In this document: positions 10,919 through 28,012 of the stretch, in pieces
Position numbering within the stretch: position 1 is the stretch's first letter
How the letters are laid out: every line of letters starts with the position of its first letter
Source: Trichoplax sp. H2
Taxonomy: Eukaryota > Placozoa > Uniplacotomia > Trichoplacea
Direction of reading: 5' to 3'
Length of the DNA: 64,000 bases
NCBI GenBank assembly: GCA_003344405.1
Contig: NOWV01000159.1
Span: 1 to 64,000 of the forward strand
Notes under the pieces: generated by a model
Told to the model about the DNA's origin: nothing
Databases searched by the model: none
What the model saw: only the letters and a program-made list of their open reading frames with translations
Translations under genes and position numbers: made by a program

Positions 10919-13388
10919 ATGGCGTCCTTCGGCGATTCCTCATCATCAGAAAATGTGAAAGAGAGCACTTTATGTCGATATAATCCCGAATGGGCAGATG
11001 TCACTCCTATCGAACAAAATGACGGCTCTGTGTCCGTTGTGACCATCGCATACTCAGAGCAGTGTAAGTAAGTACTGCACTTAGTTCTCAACGCGGTTCT
11101 CAAACGCTAAACTTTCCAGTACTGTACTGTGTTCAGCGAAAGTGCGCTGTTCGGAGATTATTACTCCACAGTACAGTACTTGCAACGCTCCACGAAGTAA
11201 GAAAAGAAAAGTGTTATAGAATGGTACTTTACTTCAATTTCAATTTTATGATATTACGACCCAGTTTCTTGAGATTTTAAGCACACAAGAGATGCAAGTA
11301 GCTACGAATACTATACAAATCTAACACAAATTTGAACCTAACTCAAATTGTCGTAGGATTAAAGTTAAAAACTGTTAATTTAATAAAATAAAAGCTTATA
11401 AAGGACACATGCGGAGATCGTGGAACTGTATCTGCTGATTGCGGTGTCGAACTTTATGGATTTGAATGATCCGGATTCCTTAATGCAAAATTTTTCGAAA
11501 GTTCGCACTCACTACAGCTGTGCAGGCATTACTTGCTGGACACAGAGCATGAAGAATAGCTAGTTACGCAAGTGTTAGACAAAGAAGCTTCTACATCAGA
11601 GCAATAAACTTTTATTGCAACATGCATGATTTGTTCGTTGTTTTACTCTTCCCTTTTTGTCCGGAATTAAAAATAATAATATAATATTCTGGTCATAGTT
11701 ATGAGTTGCCAATTGCCTTTCGTTTTTCTTGATAACTTGATTATGAAATGAACATCAGTTAAAGACGTTTTTGATTACTTCCGCGCTGTTATGAAGAGTC
11801 AAGAAGTCAGTGAACGCGCCTTTAAACTAACATCCGATGCAATTGCAATATGTCCGGCAAACTACACAGTATGGTAAGATTCAATTCTTAGTCGTTCATA
11901 ATCTGTAGTGTCATATCTGGTTAACCTTAATTAAGCATTGTACTGTAGTTCTAGCGCATAACTGCGAGGATCTGCAGTGTTTAAAGTGTATCTATCTATC
12001 CATATCTACTGTATATTACATACTGTAAATAGATTTTACGTGTGTGCACATTACAGTGCATACAGCTGTACTGTATACTATGTATCGTTTCAGGGCTACC
12101 TTATCTGAGATATTTTGGCTAACTGCCACTAGCTTGACTCTTTCATTTTGTGCGCTTGTTGCTTGACCAAATCATAGTATAAATTTCAATTTTCAAACTC
12201 AAAATTTTTCACTTTTAGGTATCTTTCCTACAATTATAACATATTCATTTTTTGGGATTTTGTTAGGCAATATCGTCGAAGGTTATTAAAAGAACTGAAG
12301 AAGAATCTATGGGATGAATTGGAAATGATTGGAAATTTCATTATCGAAGAACCTAAAAATTATCAGGTGTGGTACCACCGTCGAGTACTAGTGGAGTGGT
12401 TACATGATGCAACTCAGGAGCTAAGTTTTACCACAGAAGTCTTACAAGATGATCCAAAAAATTTTCATGCTTGGCAGCATCGTCAATGGTGTTTAAACAC
12501 TTTTAATTTGTGGAATGATAATGGCCATAATGAATTAGCTTATACTTCTGATCGAATTAAAGAAGATGTTAGAAACAACTCTGCTTGGAATCAGCGCTAC
12601 TATGTTATTAATAACACAATTGGTTTCAATGATGATGTTCTCAATAACGAAATAAGGTTATATTACCATAGGTCAACAAACAGTATTAAACATATCAAAA
12701 CTAATAAAGGATTACGTTGCAATAAAATTGCAGACAGAAGCTAAAATAATCTTATTTCTTACTGATTTTAGTTTTACTTGGCATTGGATATCGAAAGCGC
12801 CTAACAATGAAAGTTCCTGGAATTATTTGAGAGGGTGCATGCTTTTTTATTGAAGTATAATATAATCTTGTTATTCGTCATAGCCTCCCATGAAATTTCT
12901 ATGTTATAATCTAATTGCATCATTTTTATAAGATTATATTTAAGAGACTTCAAAAATGTTATCTTTCTCAATAGAGTCCTTAATGGACGCATGAAGGCCT
13001 ACCTCCATCCTAATCTGAAATCTGGTTGTACTTATTTACTGTCTCAAGGTTTAGAATCATCTCATTTATTAGCATTCTTATTTGATTTATACGAAGAAGA
13101 ATTAGACGATGTACATGGCAGTACCGAAAACAATTACAAGATGAAGTTGCTTGCTAAATCAAATGAGGCATGTGAATTTCTCTATCCGAGTTTGATCAAA
13201 TTTTGAATTGTCATAGTTGCAATCTTCGATAAATTTAAACGTAAAGATTGCGAATAAAAGTGTCTACTATAATCTTTTAGATATGTGATCGTTTAGCTGA
13301 TGAGATTGATCCTATTAGAAAGAAATACTGGAAGTATATGAAGCGACGATTGATCAACAAATTTGATCAAAGCGACTCTTTAAACTAA
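10919..13388 (+). CDS. FNTA: Protein farnesyltransferase / geranylgeranyltransferase type I alpha subunit
   Basis: Shared alpha subunit of the cytosolic prenyltransferases that attach farnesyl or geranylgeranyl to CaaX-box proteins such as Ras and Rho. Exons: 10919-11063, 11759-11873, 12267-12656, 12772-12834, 12975-13167, 13281-13388; 1014 nt, 337 aa. The N terminus has [16 protein letters not shown], matching the family start. The PPTA helical repeats are clear: [73 protein letters not shown]. The C-terminal helix reads [10 protein letters not shown]. The human proline-rich N-terminal extension is absent. The open frame continues upstream of ATG 10919, but through the CAGTA promoter array, so I take ATG 10919 ([11 protein letters not shown]) as the start. 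Intron 5 uses a GC donor (GAG|GCATGT at 13168). Confidence 0.95.
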
Positions 13389-14728
13389 TAAGAATTCCTC
13401 TTTAAGATTTTATTGTTGCATAGATCTATCTAACAGGAGCTAAAGTAGATATTTTTTATCATTCCCTTAAGCTATTAGATCTCATGAAAATACATAATGG
13501 TGTTGATTCTATTGTTGTACAGTACAAGAAAATCAAACTTAATTTCTCAAAACTTTTAATACCTTTCTGATTATTCATACCTTAGTAGTTGGTGGGTGCA
13601 TATTATAATATATTAAATCTGGGTTTCCTGCAATGTGTTCAGAACTGTGTAACTATATATATTATTATCTTAACTAAACTTGCTTTTTCTATGACAGTTT
13701 CAGTAATAATAGTTAGTAAAAAATTTAATAAAATAATAAATAATATAATCGGTAGAGCTATTAAAGTTTCGGTCCTATGAGTAACAAATTTTTTAGATGA
13801 TTTTTCATAATGAAATAAGTAAATTTTGTGTATAATTGTTACATTAAAATTTTAAATTTTAAAATGCTCAGTTACGTAATTGTGTAATAACATACCGTAC
13901 TCAGAAGTAATGAGAGATTAAGACAAGTATGCATACTTGGTCAAGTTTACATAATTTATCTTTTACTTATCAGTATTAGCAGAAAGATACATTATTTCAC
14001 TAACAAACGTATTTGATAAAAGATCTTCGTATTTTAGAACAAATTGATCATAGGGCTTTGTCTTTGTGATCGTAATTGTACTTGTTTAATTAATCGGAAA
14101 ATTTATAGCATATCCTATACGGCTATAACTAAATGATATTGTAATTTGCATGATTATGGGTAGGCTAATGGCTAAAAACTACTTCGCAGCATCTGATAAT
14201 TGAATCTCTTATCCCCATCACCTACCCATTAAAAAGACACGCTGTCAAAAATAGCAGGTCTAGTAATTGTGTAAATATTGGCTTTATTGATTTACAGTTT
14301 ACCTACAGCTTCTTATTAGCATAACCCTGTTGACATTATGTAGTCATTTAAGCGCACGATAATTACCAAGTATAGTATGTAGTAGTAAGCCATCCATTAT
14401 GGAACTCACAATAACGCGTTTAAGCCATTAGTATGGATAGTTCATTTCATTTAAACGTAGAAAATACCATAGATTCATGATCACCCTTACAAATATACCA
14501 TACTATAACCGTAATTTATGAAATAAATTTGTTACCTAATTTTCAAAGGTACTTCGCTAATAAATACTCATAGTGAATAAATAAACTCAATTGAATAAGA
14601 TAAAATAAATTCAATGATTTCTCAACAAATCGATATTTCTTAAGAAAACGAGGGAAGAACTTTGTCAAGAGGTGCCAATTTCGTACAGTTCATCGCTGTC
14701 ATGTAACATAAATACCGAAATATCTGTA
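13389..14728. other. Convergent 3' intergenic region (FNTA / ARID5)
   Basis: 1.3 kb of AT-rich sequence between two stop codons. The open frame at 13589-13780 is low-complexity hydrophobic translation of A/T sequence and is not supported. No multi-copy CAGTA tract is present. Confidence 0.5.
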
Positions 14729-17700
14729 TTACAGCTCTATTGATTCGGAGTCAGAAGAATTATTGTGCCTTTTCATAGATTCTAAATATGGCAAAATGAG
14801 TCTGTAGGGTAATTCGGAGAGGACAAAAACTATTCAGTCAATCAATCAATTTTATGCATAAATAAAAATGCCATAACTCGCCTTTCATAATGTTTTCTTG
14901 TGCACGTCGCTGCACTCGTGATGCCACTACTGCCTCCGAGTCCATCGTATACTTTACGCCAATATCGCTTGGCAGTAACCTGGGCAGATAATTAGGTAAA
15001 TGAATAGTCTACTCAGTATTTAAAATAATATACTAATAGGTAATAGTGACCTTTTCGTATCCTCCTAATCTTTCAGTTAGCCGATAAAGGGACCATAGAT
15101 TAACTAAGAAGCATTGTTATGTATTAGAAGTTACATAATATGATCAGCATTAAACATTTAGATATGCTGATCTGGTAATAATATACTCATACTTACTTTA
15201 ATGTCCAAGAATAGAAATAATAGACACGAAATTTAATATCACAATTTGTATATATACATTGTTCCCATAAATGATTATATAGACCTTACTTTTTTTGAAT
15301 CCTAGAGCTGGAATGTGTTTGATTGGTGTATTTCTGTCTCTCATAAATTTGAATAGGCTGGTGATGAAAGCTGTTTCTTCATTTAAAGGCTTTAAACTCT
15401 AATCGTGGTGTAAGCACGTATTAATTTTGTTAAATGCTACGTAGAATTATTAAAATTAGTGCGAATATAAATATGTTCAATAAACTGTCGACTACTACAT
15501 TAATTTAACGTCAAATGACGAACCTTGCGGTCACTATGTCTTTTTGCAACCATTTGCCTAGTTTCTCTAAACGAGACAGTATCGGTAAAGGAACTGTTAT
15601 CTGATCTTTTCTTTTTCCTAGGGCGTCCTTTTAAGACAGGTACTATAGATCCCAAGTCGTAATTAATTAACTGTTTCAGTAGACAGTCAACAACAATAGG
15701 ACTGGCGATATTATATTGACAAAGTTCTGATTGACTATGTAATTATAGTTACACCTAATGATTGACGATTTTGCTTCATTAGTTGAACTTCCGGAGATGA
15801 AAATTTACTTCGACAGAAGAAGATACGTTGAAAATCGTGCGAAACGTCTCCTATAGCACATGTCAAGTCTTTATGTTTCCATTTGTGATATGACTCGCAC
15901 AGCCTACTCCGCGTCGCTCGATAACGACAGTAATGAGCATAGCTCAAAACAGAAACTTGCCTTTTACAGACATGATGGCTAGCAGTCATACTGTCGCCGC
16001 TATTTATCGTACTAACAGTCTGAAGGGCAGATGGATTTATACAAACTAAATTCTTATCATAGTCATTCACAATGTTCGGTCCATTGTGCATTTGGTAACT
16101 TCGATTGGAAGGCCAATCGTAGATATTTCGTTCAGCTGATATGAGCTCATGACATCTAATAATAATGTTTTCATCAGAAGCTAGTAATTCATCCTACAAT
16201 AGACAAAAATCTTATCAATAATCTCGCAAATTCGCTATCATACAACTACATCATACTAAAGAAATTTAAAATTGCAACATCTATGTTCACTTTACTACTC
16301 CACTGTTGTACAGTTGCACTAATATAATAGCTACTTCGATTCAGCTAAGCTTACACGTGTTCATTCGTTTCACTACTATTAATAATTTGCCAGTACGATC
16401 TTAACTAAACGAGTAAGCAAGCGATCTAAGAGTTAAACTAATCTTTGCATCTTTATACATTACACATTTTATGTGAATTGCTATAATGTGTACACTCTAT
16501 GTAACTAATAATTTGATCTCATAATATCGTTAAATCTAGTAGTAAGTGGCTATGCATACAATAAATAATCTTCTAAATTAATCTAACTCATGCGACTGTT
16601 GTAAATACTTAGGTATTCTATATTAAATGATACGCATATACAAAATAGTACTCAGTTAATGTTCATTAGCTATCCGCCAAGTTGGAGTAGTGCAAATAAA
16701 CGAAAGATTCCAAAATACGAATTACAGAATTGTGAAAAATTTAACCTGAGATGTATATTAATATATACGTATATATACAGTAAATAAAACACTATAAAAT
16801 TTGTATTTTCTGAATAAATTCGTGTAATACGCGTAAATGCAACGTAAAATATTATTCTCTAACATTTTGTACGCACTATATAAATAGTTTAAGATGAGCA
16901 TTCATCGTGATTAATCTACAATCTGAGGATATCATTTAGCAATTACAGTGCATTCTACAATGTGGCAAAGTTTTGGAATAGGAATTCGAATTACGAGAAA
17001 GATTAATTCATGATTACTATTTCATGTAGTGAGCGCATTTAGCTTCATTGGATATTAAGGCTACGATATAGTACATGTGTTTTACAATTCATTAATCTAC
17101 GAGTACACGGATAAATACCTCTCCATACTGATAAAGTGGACGATTACCATCCGGTGTGTCTTCCGGTCGAAAATAGAGGCGCAGACTGAGTAATTTATCA
17201 TGTTTTACCGTATCTTCCCATGCCAATTGTATTTCAGCTATGCAAATTGGTAAGTCAGAGAATTGAAGAACGAAAAATTCTCCTAAACGATATACGGAGC
17301 TGATACCAGAACTTGCTGTTCGTAACGATCGATAAAATGAATAAACTCCATGCCAACCACATCGTTCTCCTATCCACTGAAAGAGATGCGTATCGTATAA
17401 ACGGATTTAATGCTAGGTAAATATACGTATTATATTATAATTATTATATATAATTTATCAACGCATAGATACTGTAATGATGTTATTAGCGTCTGTCATG
17501 CATTATTTCCTTAGTTTGTTCAAAGATCATTTCCATTGTTTATCTATCTGAAAGCGATACTGAAGGAGTTGCAATTGATACTGTAAAATTATCGCTTTCC
17601 ATGGCTACGTAAGAAGATGCTACAGCCCTACCAGCGAGTTAGTCACATACATTCAGCTATTTACCGTAAACAGACACCGTACTTTATCAAATTGAGCTGT

Positions 17701-18299
17701 GACTTGATCCAGCTTACAGTATATAGGAAGATCATTACTGTACTGCTCTAATTCGATACCTAAATATCGAATTTATAAGAACTACTATTGCATACAGTAT
17801 TAGCCAAATATTACATACGATTCTCTTGCATACGTATTAAATAAAATATACTATACACGAGTAAATCAACAAATTCGCTACATAAAATATCTTTGTTGTT
17901 ATCTTGATCAATACGGATAATTACTTAATAGACAAGCATTATTGCATTAAAAAAATTAGAGAAAATTGTATTCAATTTTTTAACTCTACAGTAATAGTTT
18001 TTTCTACCAGTCTACTCGTAAAAATGTAATAATTTTACATTTATAAATTTGGCAGCAAAAATTTACACATGATCGCAAGCGCCTACTGCTTTTGCAACTG
18101 GAAAGAAGCTAACGAAATTTAGTTTCATCGCATACGCGTGCGTAGATAATAATGTTTATTACTTGAAAATGTGCGACCTCCAGGGCATAAAATGCAAAGG
18201 ATAAACTACAGTTATTCTAGTTTGATATGATCTTTTACTTAAGAATAAATCTACCCTTACTTCGCAGGTATAATTTCGTAAATCATGATTTTCCGCCAT
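14729..18299 (-). CDS. ARID5: ARID5-type AT-rich-interaction-domain protein, short form ending after the ARID domain
   Basis: Nuclear DNA-binding regulator. Exons: 18299-18261 (candidate first), 17376-17119, 16193-15755, 15726-15524, 15398-15290, 15103-15051, 14979-14882, 14801-14729; 1272 nt, 423 aa, with phases all consistent. The N-terminal BAH-like module is recognisable: WIGERCGWHGVYSFYRSL, then PICIAEIQLAWED and LRLYFRPEDTPDG. VLSYAHYCRYRA and the basic motif KGRPRKKK follow, as in ARID5A/B. The ARID domain fills the last four exons: FITSLFKFMRDRNTPIKHIP, NLWSLYRLTERLGGYEKV, TAKRYWRKVYDGLGGSSGI, AATCTRKHYERLILPYLESM. The stop follows about 13 residues later, so the long C-terminal region of human ARID5B (about 1188 aa) has no counterpart. 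The first exon (MAENHDLRNYTCE) is chosen on start codon, donor and phase only. The last intron (14881-14802, 80 nt) has a GC donor. Confidence 0.9.
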
Positions 18300-18803
18300 A
18301 GCGACATTTCCAAGAAATACAGTACTGTATAAAGTACGTACAGTCTAGTACAGTACAGTACTGTACTAGTTAACTCCACTCACGTCTGTACGTACAGTAC
18401 TGTACAGTATTGTACCACTGTACACTGTACTGTACAGTACAGTATATAAATTACATAGGCATTGCTGGGTACTGTACAGTACAGTCCTGAGTACTGTGTA
18501 TTGTGCTCTTTGCCTCAGATATCAGAATTAGATGTGAGAAAGGTTCTGTTCAGTGTACAGTACAGTACAGTAAGTACAGTAAGCACTGTAAAATAACTGG
18601 CATACTGTACTGTACAGTGTACAGTACAGTAAGTCTAAACCATACTAATTAGAATTGTACAGTACAACATTAGTGTCAAAAACGGGTTTATCGAAGTCTA
18701 TCCAGCGAGTTCGTTTTGAAGTGTTTATTAATTAAGCGATTTCTTTAAATTCTTTACTGTTAAATCGGTTTGCTGTAAGAGGTTAAGCTGATCTTGTAGT
18801 AAA
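18300..18803. promoter_or_regulatory. Shared divergent promoter interval ARID5 / PYROXD2 with CAGTA palindromes
   Basis: About 500 bp between the two start codons. Blocks at 18318-18440, 18470-18486 and 18553-18660 are dominated by TACAGTA/TACTGTA and GTACTGTACAGTAC-type palindromes. The position matches clusters at the other divergent intervals; a regulatory role is inferred. Confidence 0.55.
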
Positions 18804-21800
18804 ATGTATAAATTAATATCTGGAACATCGAATATCAATAAGAGATCAATAAAGATATCGAATGATTTGTCGAAATGTGTGATCCGTTGCATATCCAATC
18901 GAAAAGATTTAAAGGTCCATTATGATGCTGCCATAATCGGAGCAGGTGCTGTTAATAATAAATTCATCGTGATTTTAATCATGGCACTTTGCATGCATTT
19001 GCATTTCAGACCAGCTCACAGCTTCCCAAATACAGTACAATTCAGACAATTTGTTCAGTATAGTAAATTGCTAGCGATAAAATAAAGATTCTCGCTTAAT
19101 TATCTTGTATCAAATATTGAGCATACATTTACTTGTATGCTACGCACAACTAGATTAGTTATATTCATTCTGTTAATTTTTTCCTTACTTTAAAGTCGTT
19201 CTATTAAGTAATACAGTACAGTGCAAGGCTAACGGAAGGGACTGCAGTACTGCTGATTGCTGGCCACTTTCGTTGGCAGTTTGGTCGATGCTTGTAATCA
19301 TTCAGAACCTACTCATTATACCGTAATAATGATATGCAAATTTTATAATCCGAGTTGGTTTAGTCTAGTCATAGACTACTAGATACTACTGTACTGTGGA
19401 CCAGGTATCTAGTAGTCCATGCTTTAGTTTACTTACTCCGTAATCAAAAGACTGGTCTAAATTATTAAAATGGACCGATACAAGGTTGAAATTATTTTAT
19501 CTCTTGGTCTTTCTGAACTTATTCTTATACTTGTTATTAATGTCCCTCATTTTCTAGGGCATAATGGCTTAGTTGCGGTGAGTGAGCGGGTATTTACAGT
19601 CTTTGTTAACATTTACGTAAAATAATACAGCATATAATGACAAACAAATCGGATACTGTGTGAGTTGCGATTCTGAAGGTACCTGATGTATAGAGATCTG
19701 ACAAAATTTTTATTAATTAATTTATTTATTTATTTTGGTACAAGCTTGAAGGGTAGGTAAATTTCATAATTAATAAGCGTGGATAAACAGGACAATTGTT
19801 AGTGAATATACTGTATAATTTTGTATCATTATTTGTCACAGGTCTGAAGAATTACAGTACATTACGCTCATCTTAATTTTTACCTTTACGCAGAAGAATG
19901 ATGTATGGGTTTGGGTTCACTGGTTTCGTTGATCATAAGCGTATTCGATGATAAACAGTACATTACGTTCATCTTAATTTTTACCTTTACGCAGAAGAAT
20001 GATGTATGGGTTTGGGTTCACTGGTTTCGTTGATCATAAGCGTATTCGATGATAAATAAATACATTTCCCATATAGGATACTGCTCATGAATACCAAAAC
20101 AATAGTTTTAATTCCAGTTCTGTAACTTCAGCTCATACTTACACTACATAACGTAACTTACAGTTAGTTTCATTATACGAGTTTACTTACTCAATTACTC
20201 ATACATCTCATAGGCTGCTTACTTGCAAAAGGCTGGATTGAACGTTGGCGTATTCGAAAATAGAGAAATTATCGGCGGAGCTGCTGTTACAGAGGAAATT
20301 TTTCCAGGTCCTTCATATTGGCTATTGAAATAATGACTGCATCGTAATATTGTTTGTTTGTCTAATGCAGCGGTGCTGCAATAGTTTTGTCAACAATTGT
20401 TAAGATTTCGATGATAAACATGAAAATAGGATAGATATGCTTGACAGCTAGAGTATTGAAATGGTATAACAAATTACTTAACAATCGTCATAAACGTCTA
20501 CGATCAGTTACTCCCTTGAATAAATTTCCTTACAGTTTCTAATATCGAACGATATCAATTTTGGATTATTATTATACGTCCATAATCTATCGAAATTGAT
20601 TGTACACTGTACAGTAATTAAAAATATTAAACTGAGATGAAAAGTCACATTACCCATGATTTAATTATTATATTTAATTACTGTATTTAGGTAACATCAA
20701 CGACCAGCACTACTGTGTTATGTTTATAAAACAGTAGCAGATTTCTATAATTAAAGAATCGAATCTAAATTTTAGGATTTAAATTTTCTCGATGCTCGTA
20801 TGTACTAAGCTTACTAAGACCACAAATTATTAAGGACCTCGAACTCAAGGTAGTTAAGATTAAGAAAGCATTGAATACACCATTATGTAATATAATAATC
20901 GCAGCGATACTCAGAGCATTTATTCAAACAAAAATATGAAAATATAAAATTAACGACTAAGTTTTAACATATCCATATTTCGTCGTAGAAATTCGGGTTG
21001 AAAGTTTATATCCGTGACCCAAGCTCTTATACGCCAGTTTTGAAAGAGTATTCCAACGGTGTTCCTAAGGCATTGATGCTTGGCCGGGATGGTGACGAAA
21101 ATAGGCGCCAAATTGCTCAATTTTCACGTCATGATGCAGAAATTTTTGATAAATACGAGGCATTCTTAGCAGAAATAGGTAATAGCATAAATTAATATCG
21201 CTAACAGTCTAATACTGTAAATGGTTATAGGACATTTCGATATTTAGTTTCAGCTATTGATCCGTTATACGACCATCAAGCACTTGATATTGATGCCATA
21301 ATGAACGGTAATATAAAGGCTAAATGGAAAAATTTGCCATCGCTGTACGCCCTCCTTCAAACAGGTGTTTTGTTGATCGTTTTTTTAGGTCTGCTTAGGT
21401 ATTATTTATCGCTTCCTGTACTCTACAACTACTAATGTCGGTTAATTATCTTGGCTAATTGTAGGAATAAAGCTAGGGAAAAATATCCCTGATTTTATTA
21501 AATTAATGTCTGCCCCTGCCATTAAGATAAGTTCTATGATGTGATTAAGCACCTTCAAAACAGTTATAATTAATTATGATCATACCTGCATTTTTATCTG
21601 ATATCATTCGTTACTTTAAGTTTTAGATACCTGGTTTAAATCTGACGTTTTGAAAGCCACATTGGCTACTGATGCAGTAATTGGAACTACAACTAGCCCA
21701 TATCTTCCGGGCAATGGGTTGATAATATTGTGATTTTTATTCGCTTTCTGGGCTACTCGTAAGTAATTTTTCTTGTTGCAGATACGTATTACTCCACCAT

Positions 21801-23905
21801 GTTATGGGAGAGGTTGACGGCATAAAGGGTGCTTGGGGCTATGCTGAAGGTGGTATGGGTGCTGTTTCCTCAGCAATTGCTAGATGTGCCGAATCTCACG
21901 GCGCCTCTATTTTTACTAATTCTGTAAGATATATCATTATAAATTAAGGCATTTAACTAGACAAAAAGACACCATTGAAATTGAGTTACTAAAAGACACA
22001 ACTTTAATAATCTGCTAATAGAGTGTAAAAGCAATCACTTTGGATTCAAAATCGAAAAAAGCAGTTGGAATAGTATTGAAGAGTGGGGAAGAGATTTCTG
22101 CAAGAGTTGTCTTATCTAATGCAACACCGTATATAACTTACACCCAACTGCTTCCGAATGAGGCTTTGCAGGAGGAACACGTTAGGAGCATAAGAAACTT
22201 TGATTACTCATCTCCTGTAGCAAAAATTAACGGTAATTATTATTATAGATTAAATTACAATCCTTAGAGCATAAACTTTTTACCATGTATTTCATCCAGC
22301 GAAGACCACTTAAAATTGTATGATAATCACTAAACTACCAATATTGGTTGCAGCATGAATATTTCTTAACTGAATATAGCAAGTTTATAAAACAATGACC
22401 AAGTTTAGCATATATGGTACTTCGTTATTCAGTATTTAATGTCTTGTCAGTAACCTTATATACGTATGGGTAATTTTCTTTAGCAAATGATGTTTGCATC
22501 TTCATTATTATTACTTGATACTCAATCGAAGAGTATTAATATCATGTAAATGAAAGAATCAGCAAATTAGCGTACTAATATTAGAATCTGCGATATCTAT
22601 TTACTGTATTACTATATGCGAGTAACCTGTTGGATTTGCTCAGTAAGAACTTTCAGAGCCTGTATTCAGCTGATCTAGCAGATACTAATTGCGTTTATAG
22701 AATTTGTGTATATTGCTGTAATATTTACATTCTTGTAATATACCGTAACGATTCCTGTCATTAGTGGCGATTAATCAGCTACCGAATTTTACCGCTACAC
22801 CGAATACTACTAATAAGCTACCTGGTCCTCAACATCGAGGAACAATTCACTTAAATTGTGAGCATCCTAAACTTATCCACGATGCTTATGAAGACCTAAT
22901 GAAAGGAGAAATATCAAAGAGGTAAATGCAGTCATTGACAAATTGTAACAAATGAATCCTTTATGATACAGTAATTCGATGATTTTTCCAATTTACGCTT
23001 GCTTTAAAGACCTGTTATAGAAATGTGCATACCTTCCGCTATCGATCCAACGGTTGCACCAAGTGGAAGCCACGTTGTTTCCTTATTTACGCAGTACGTT
23101 CCATATAAGATGAATAATTCACCCGAATGGACTACTGTGGCTCGCGATAACTATGCTAATGCAGGTTCATAGTCTATATACTGTATAGTGGTATGAATCA
23201 ATGTTATCTATGCAGATTGCAAATACTGTACAATATCGTCATCATATTAATTATATCAACAATGAAGTACTTATCTTAAGTATTTCCTTCTATATAAGTA
23301 TTCGAAAACATAGATGAGTATGCACCAAACTTTAGCAAATCTATACTTGGATATGAAGTATTAGCACCGCCAGACTTACAAAAAATCTTCGGCCTAACCA
23401 GCGGCGTATGTCTATTTAATTGTTATGATTACTGTGCATTGGCATTCAAGTTACAGCACCAGTTATTTTATTCATTAGATCTGTTGCAATATCATGCAAA
23501 CGTTTAGAAATAATCTGAATTACCCATCTTTCCTTTACCTTCAGAATATCTTTCATGGTGCACTTTCACCTGACCAACTGTACTTTAATCGGTCACCTAC
23601 TTGTCCAAATAAGTCCATCAAAGGAGTATTTATATGCGGCTCTGGCTCTCACCCAGGTCTGTATAAAAGTATATGTATTTATTCTGATGTTATATCGTAT
23701 AATAATATTTTGATAATGATTCCACTTTGTTGTACTGTACATCTACTACTGTCTATTGCTAAAAATACTGCCCCATCTGTTAATTGATATTTTTAGTAGC
23801 ATAGCGTTTTTAATAGTATTCCAAATTGTTTCCCTTACAGGAGGAGGAGTATCGGGGGCCCCCGGTCGTTTGGCAGCGCTAAATGCTTTATCCTACTTGC
23901 AATAG
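18804..23905 (+). CDS. PYROXD2: PYROXD2, FAD/pyridine nucleotide-disulfide oxidoreductase-like protein (phytoene-desaturase superfamily)
   Basis: Exons: 18804-18945, 19558-19577, 20214-20307, 20776-20849, 20989-21178, 21254-21364, 21465-21530, 21627-21717, 21782-21923, 22022-22232, 22765-22921, 23010-23164, 23299-23405, 23545-23656, 23841-23905. These give 1737 nt, 578 aa; human PYROXD2 has 581. The basic N-terminal stretch before [16 protein letters not shown] (FAD-binding GxGxxG) could be a mitochondrial presequence, in line with the mitochondrial location reported for the family. Further conserved blocks: [77 protein letters not shown], and the C-terminal FAD-domain motif [20 protein letters not shown]. 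The substrate is not known. The 3' end of exon 7 is the least certain junction (ATAA|GTTCTA). Intron 2 contains a tandem duplication; intron 1 contains a hairpin. Confidence 0.95.
19374..19417. repeat. Perfect 13-bp inverted repeat (hairpin) in PYROXD2 intron 1
   Basis: Arm GACTACTAGATAC (19374-19386) is exactly complementary to GTATCTAGTAGTC (19405-19417), with an 18-nt spacer that itself contains TACTGTACTG. No function can be assigned. Confidence 0.8.
19854..20055. repeat. 101-bp tandem duplication in PYROXD2 intron 2
   Basis: Two head-to-tail copies with a period of 101 bp, starting ACAGTACATTACG at 19854 and 19955. I see one difference (GCTC in copy 1, GTTC in copy 2), so the duplication is recent. 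Each copy begins with an ACAGTAC element. Confidence 0.9.
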
Positions 23906-24276
23906 CATCAATCAGCTTAACGTATCGCATACTCTTTATTGATTTTTGCATGGAAATAAGCTGATAAACTTCCATATGGAAGAATTTATTTTCGAAATAC
24001 AAACGCAATCAATAAAGTATTGACGGTGTTATATATAGTTCTTTAATATTAAAACTATCTGTCAAGAATGGTACTGATAGCCACAAACTGCACCTGTTTG
24101 TAATGCCTTCATTAAGATAATAAACAAGACATTAATCAATATAGCCTGTAGTTATCTAAAGAAGTTTAAACCTTGTCTACGAATAAGTTCGTCGTTTGTC
24201 GAAATCAACGTAGACACTAAATCGCAAAGTTTGCTACAAGCGAAATATGACCAGGTTAATAGTATAGTTAACAGGG
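23906..24276. other. Convergent 3' intergenic region (PYROXD2 / ETF1)
   Basis: 371 bp between the two stop codons; AT-rich 3' UTR-like sequence. No CAGTA array and no gene. Confidence 0.6.
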
Positions 24277-27851
<3,575 letters not shown>

Positions 27852-28012
27852 TTACGAAAATTAAGGGCGAATGATCTCGTGTAAACCAAGAATTAAAATT
27901 ATTGTTACGAATATCTTCCCACTGTAAACTCTTGTCTGCAGTATATACAGTAGCTTCTGTACTCCTGCACAGCAGCTACTGCTCGTACTGACAATCCACT
28001 CATAGTACAAAG

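Noticed and set aside
10762-11103. 113-codon frame on the minus strand
   Set aside because: Antisense of FNTA exon 1 and the promoter array; a shadow frame.
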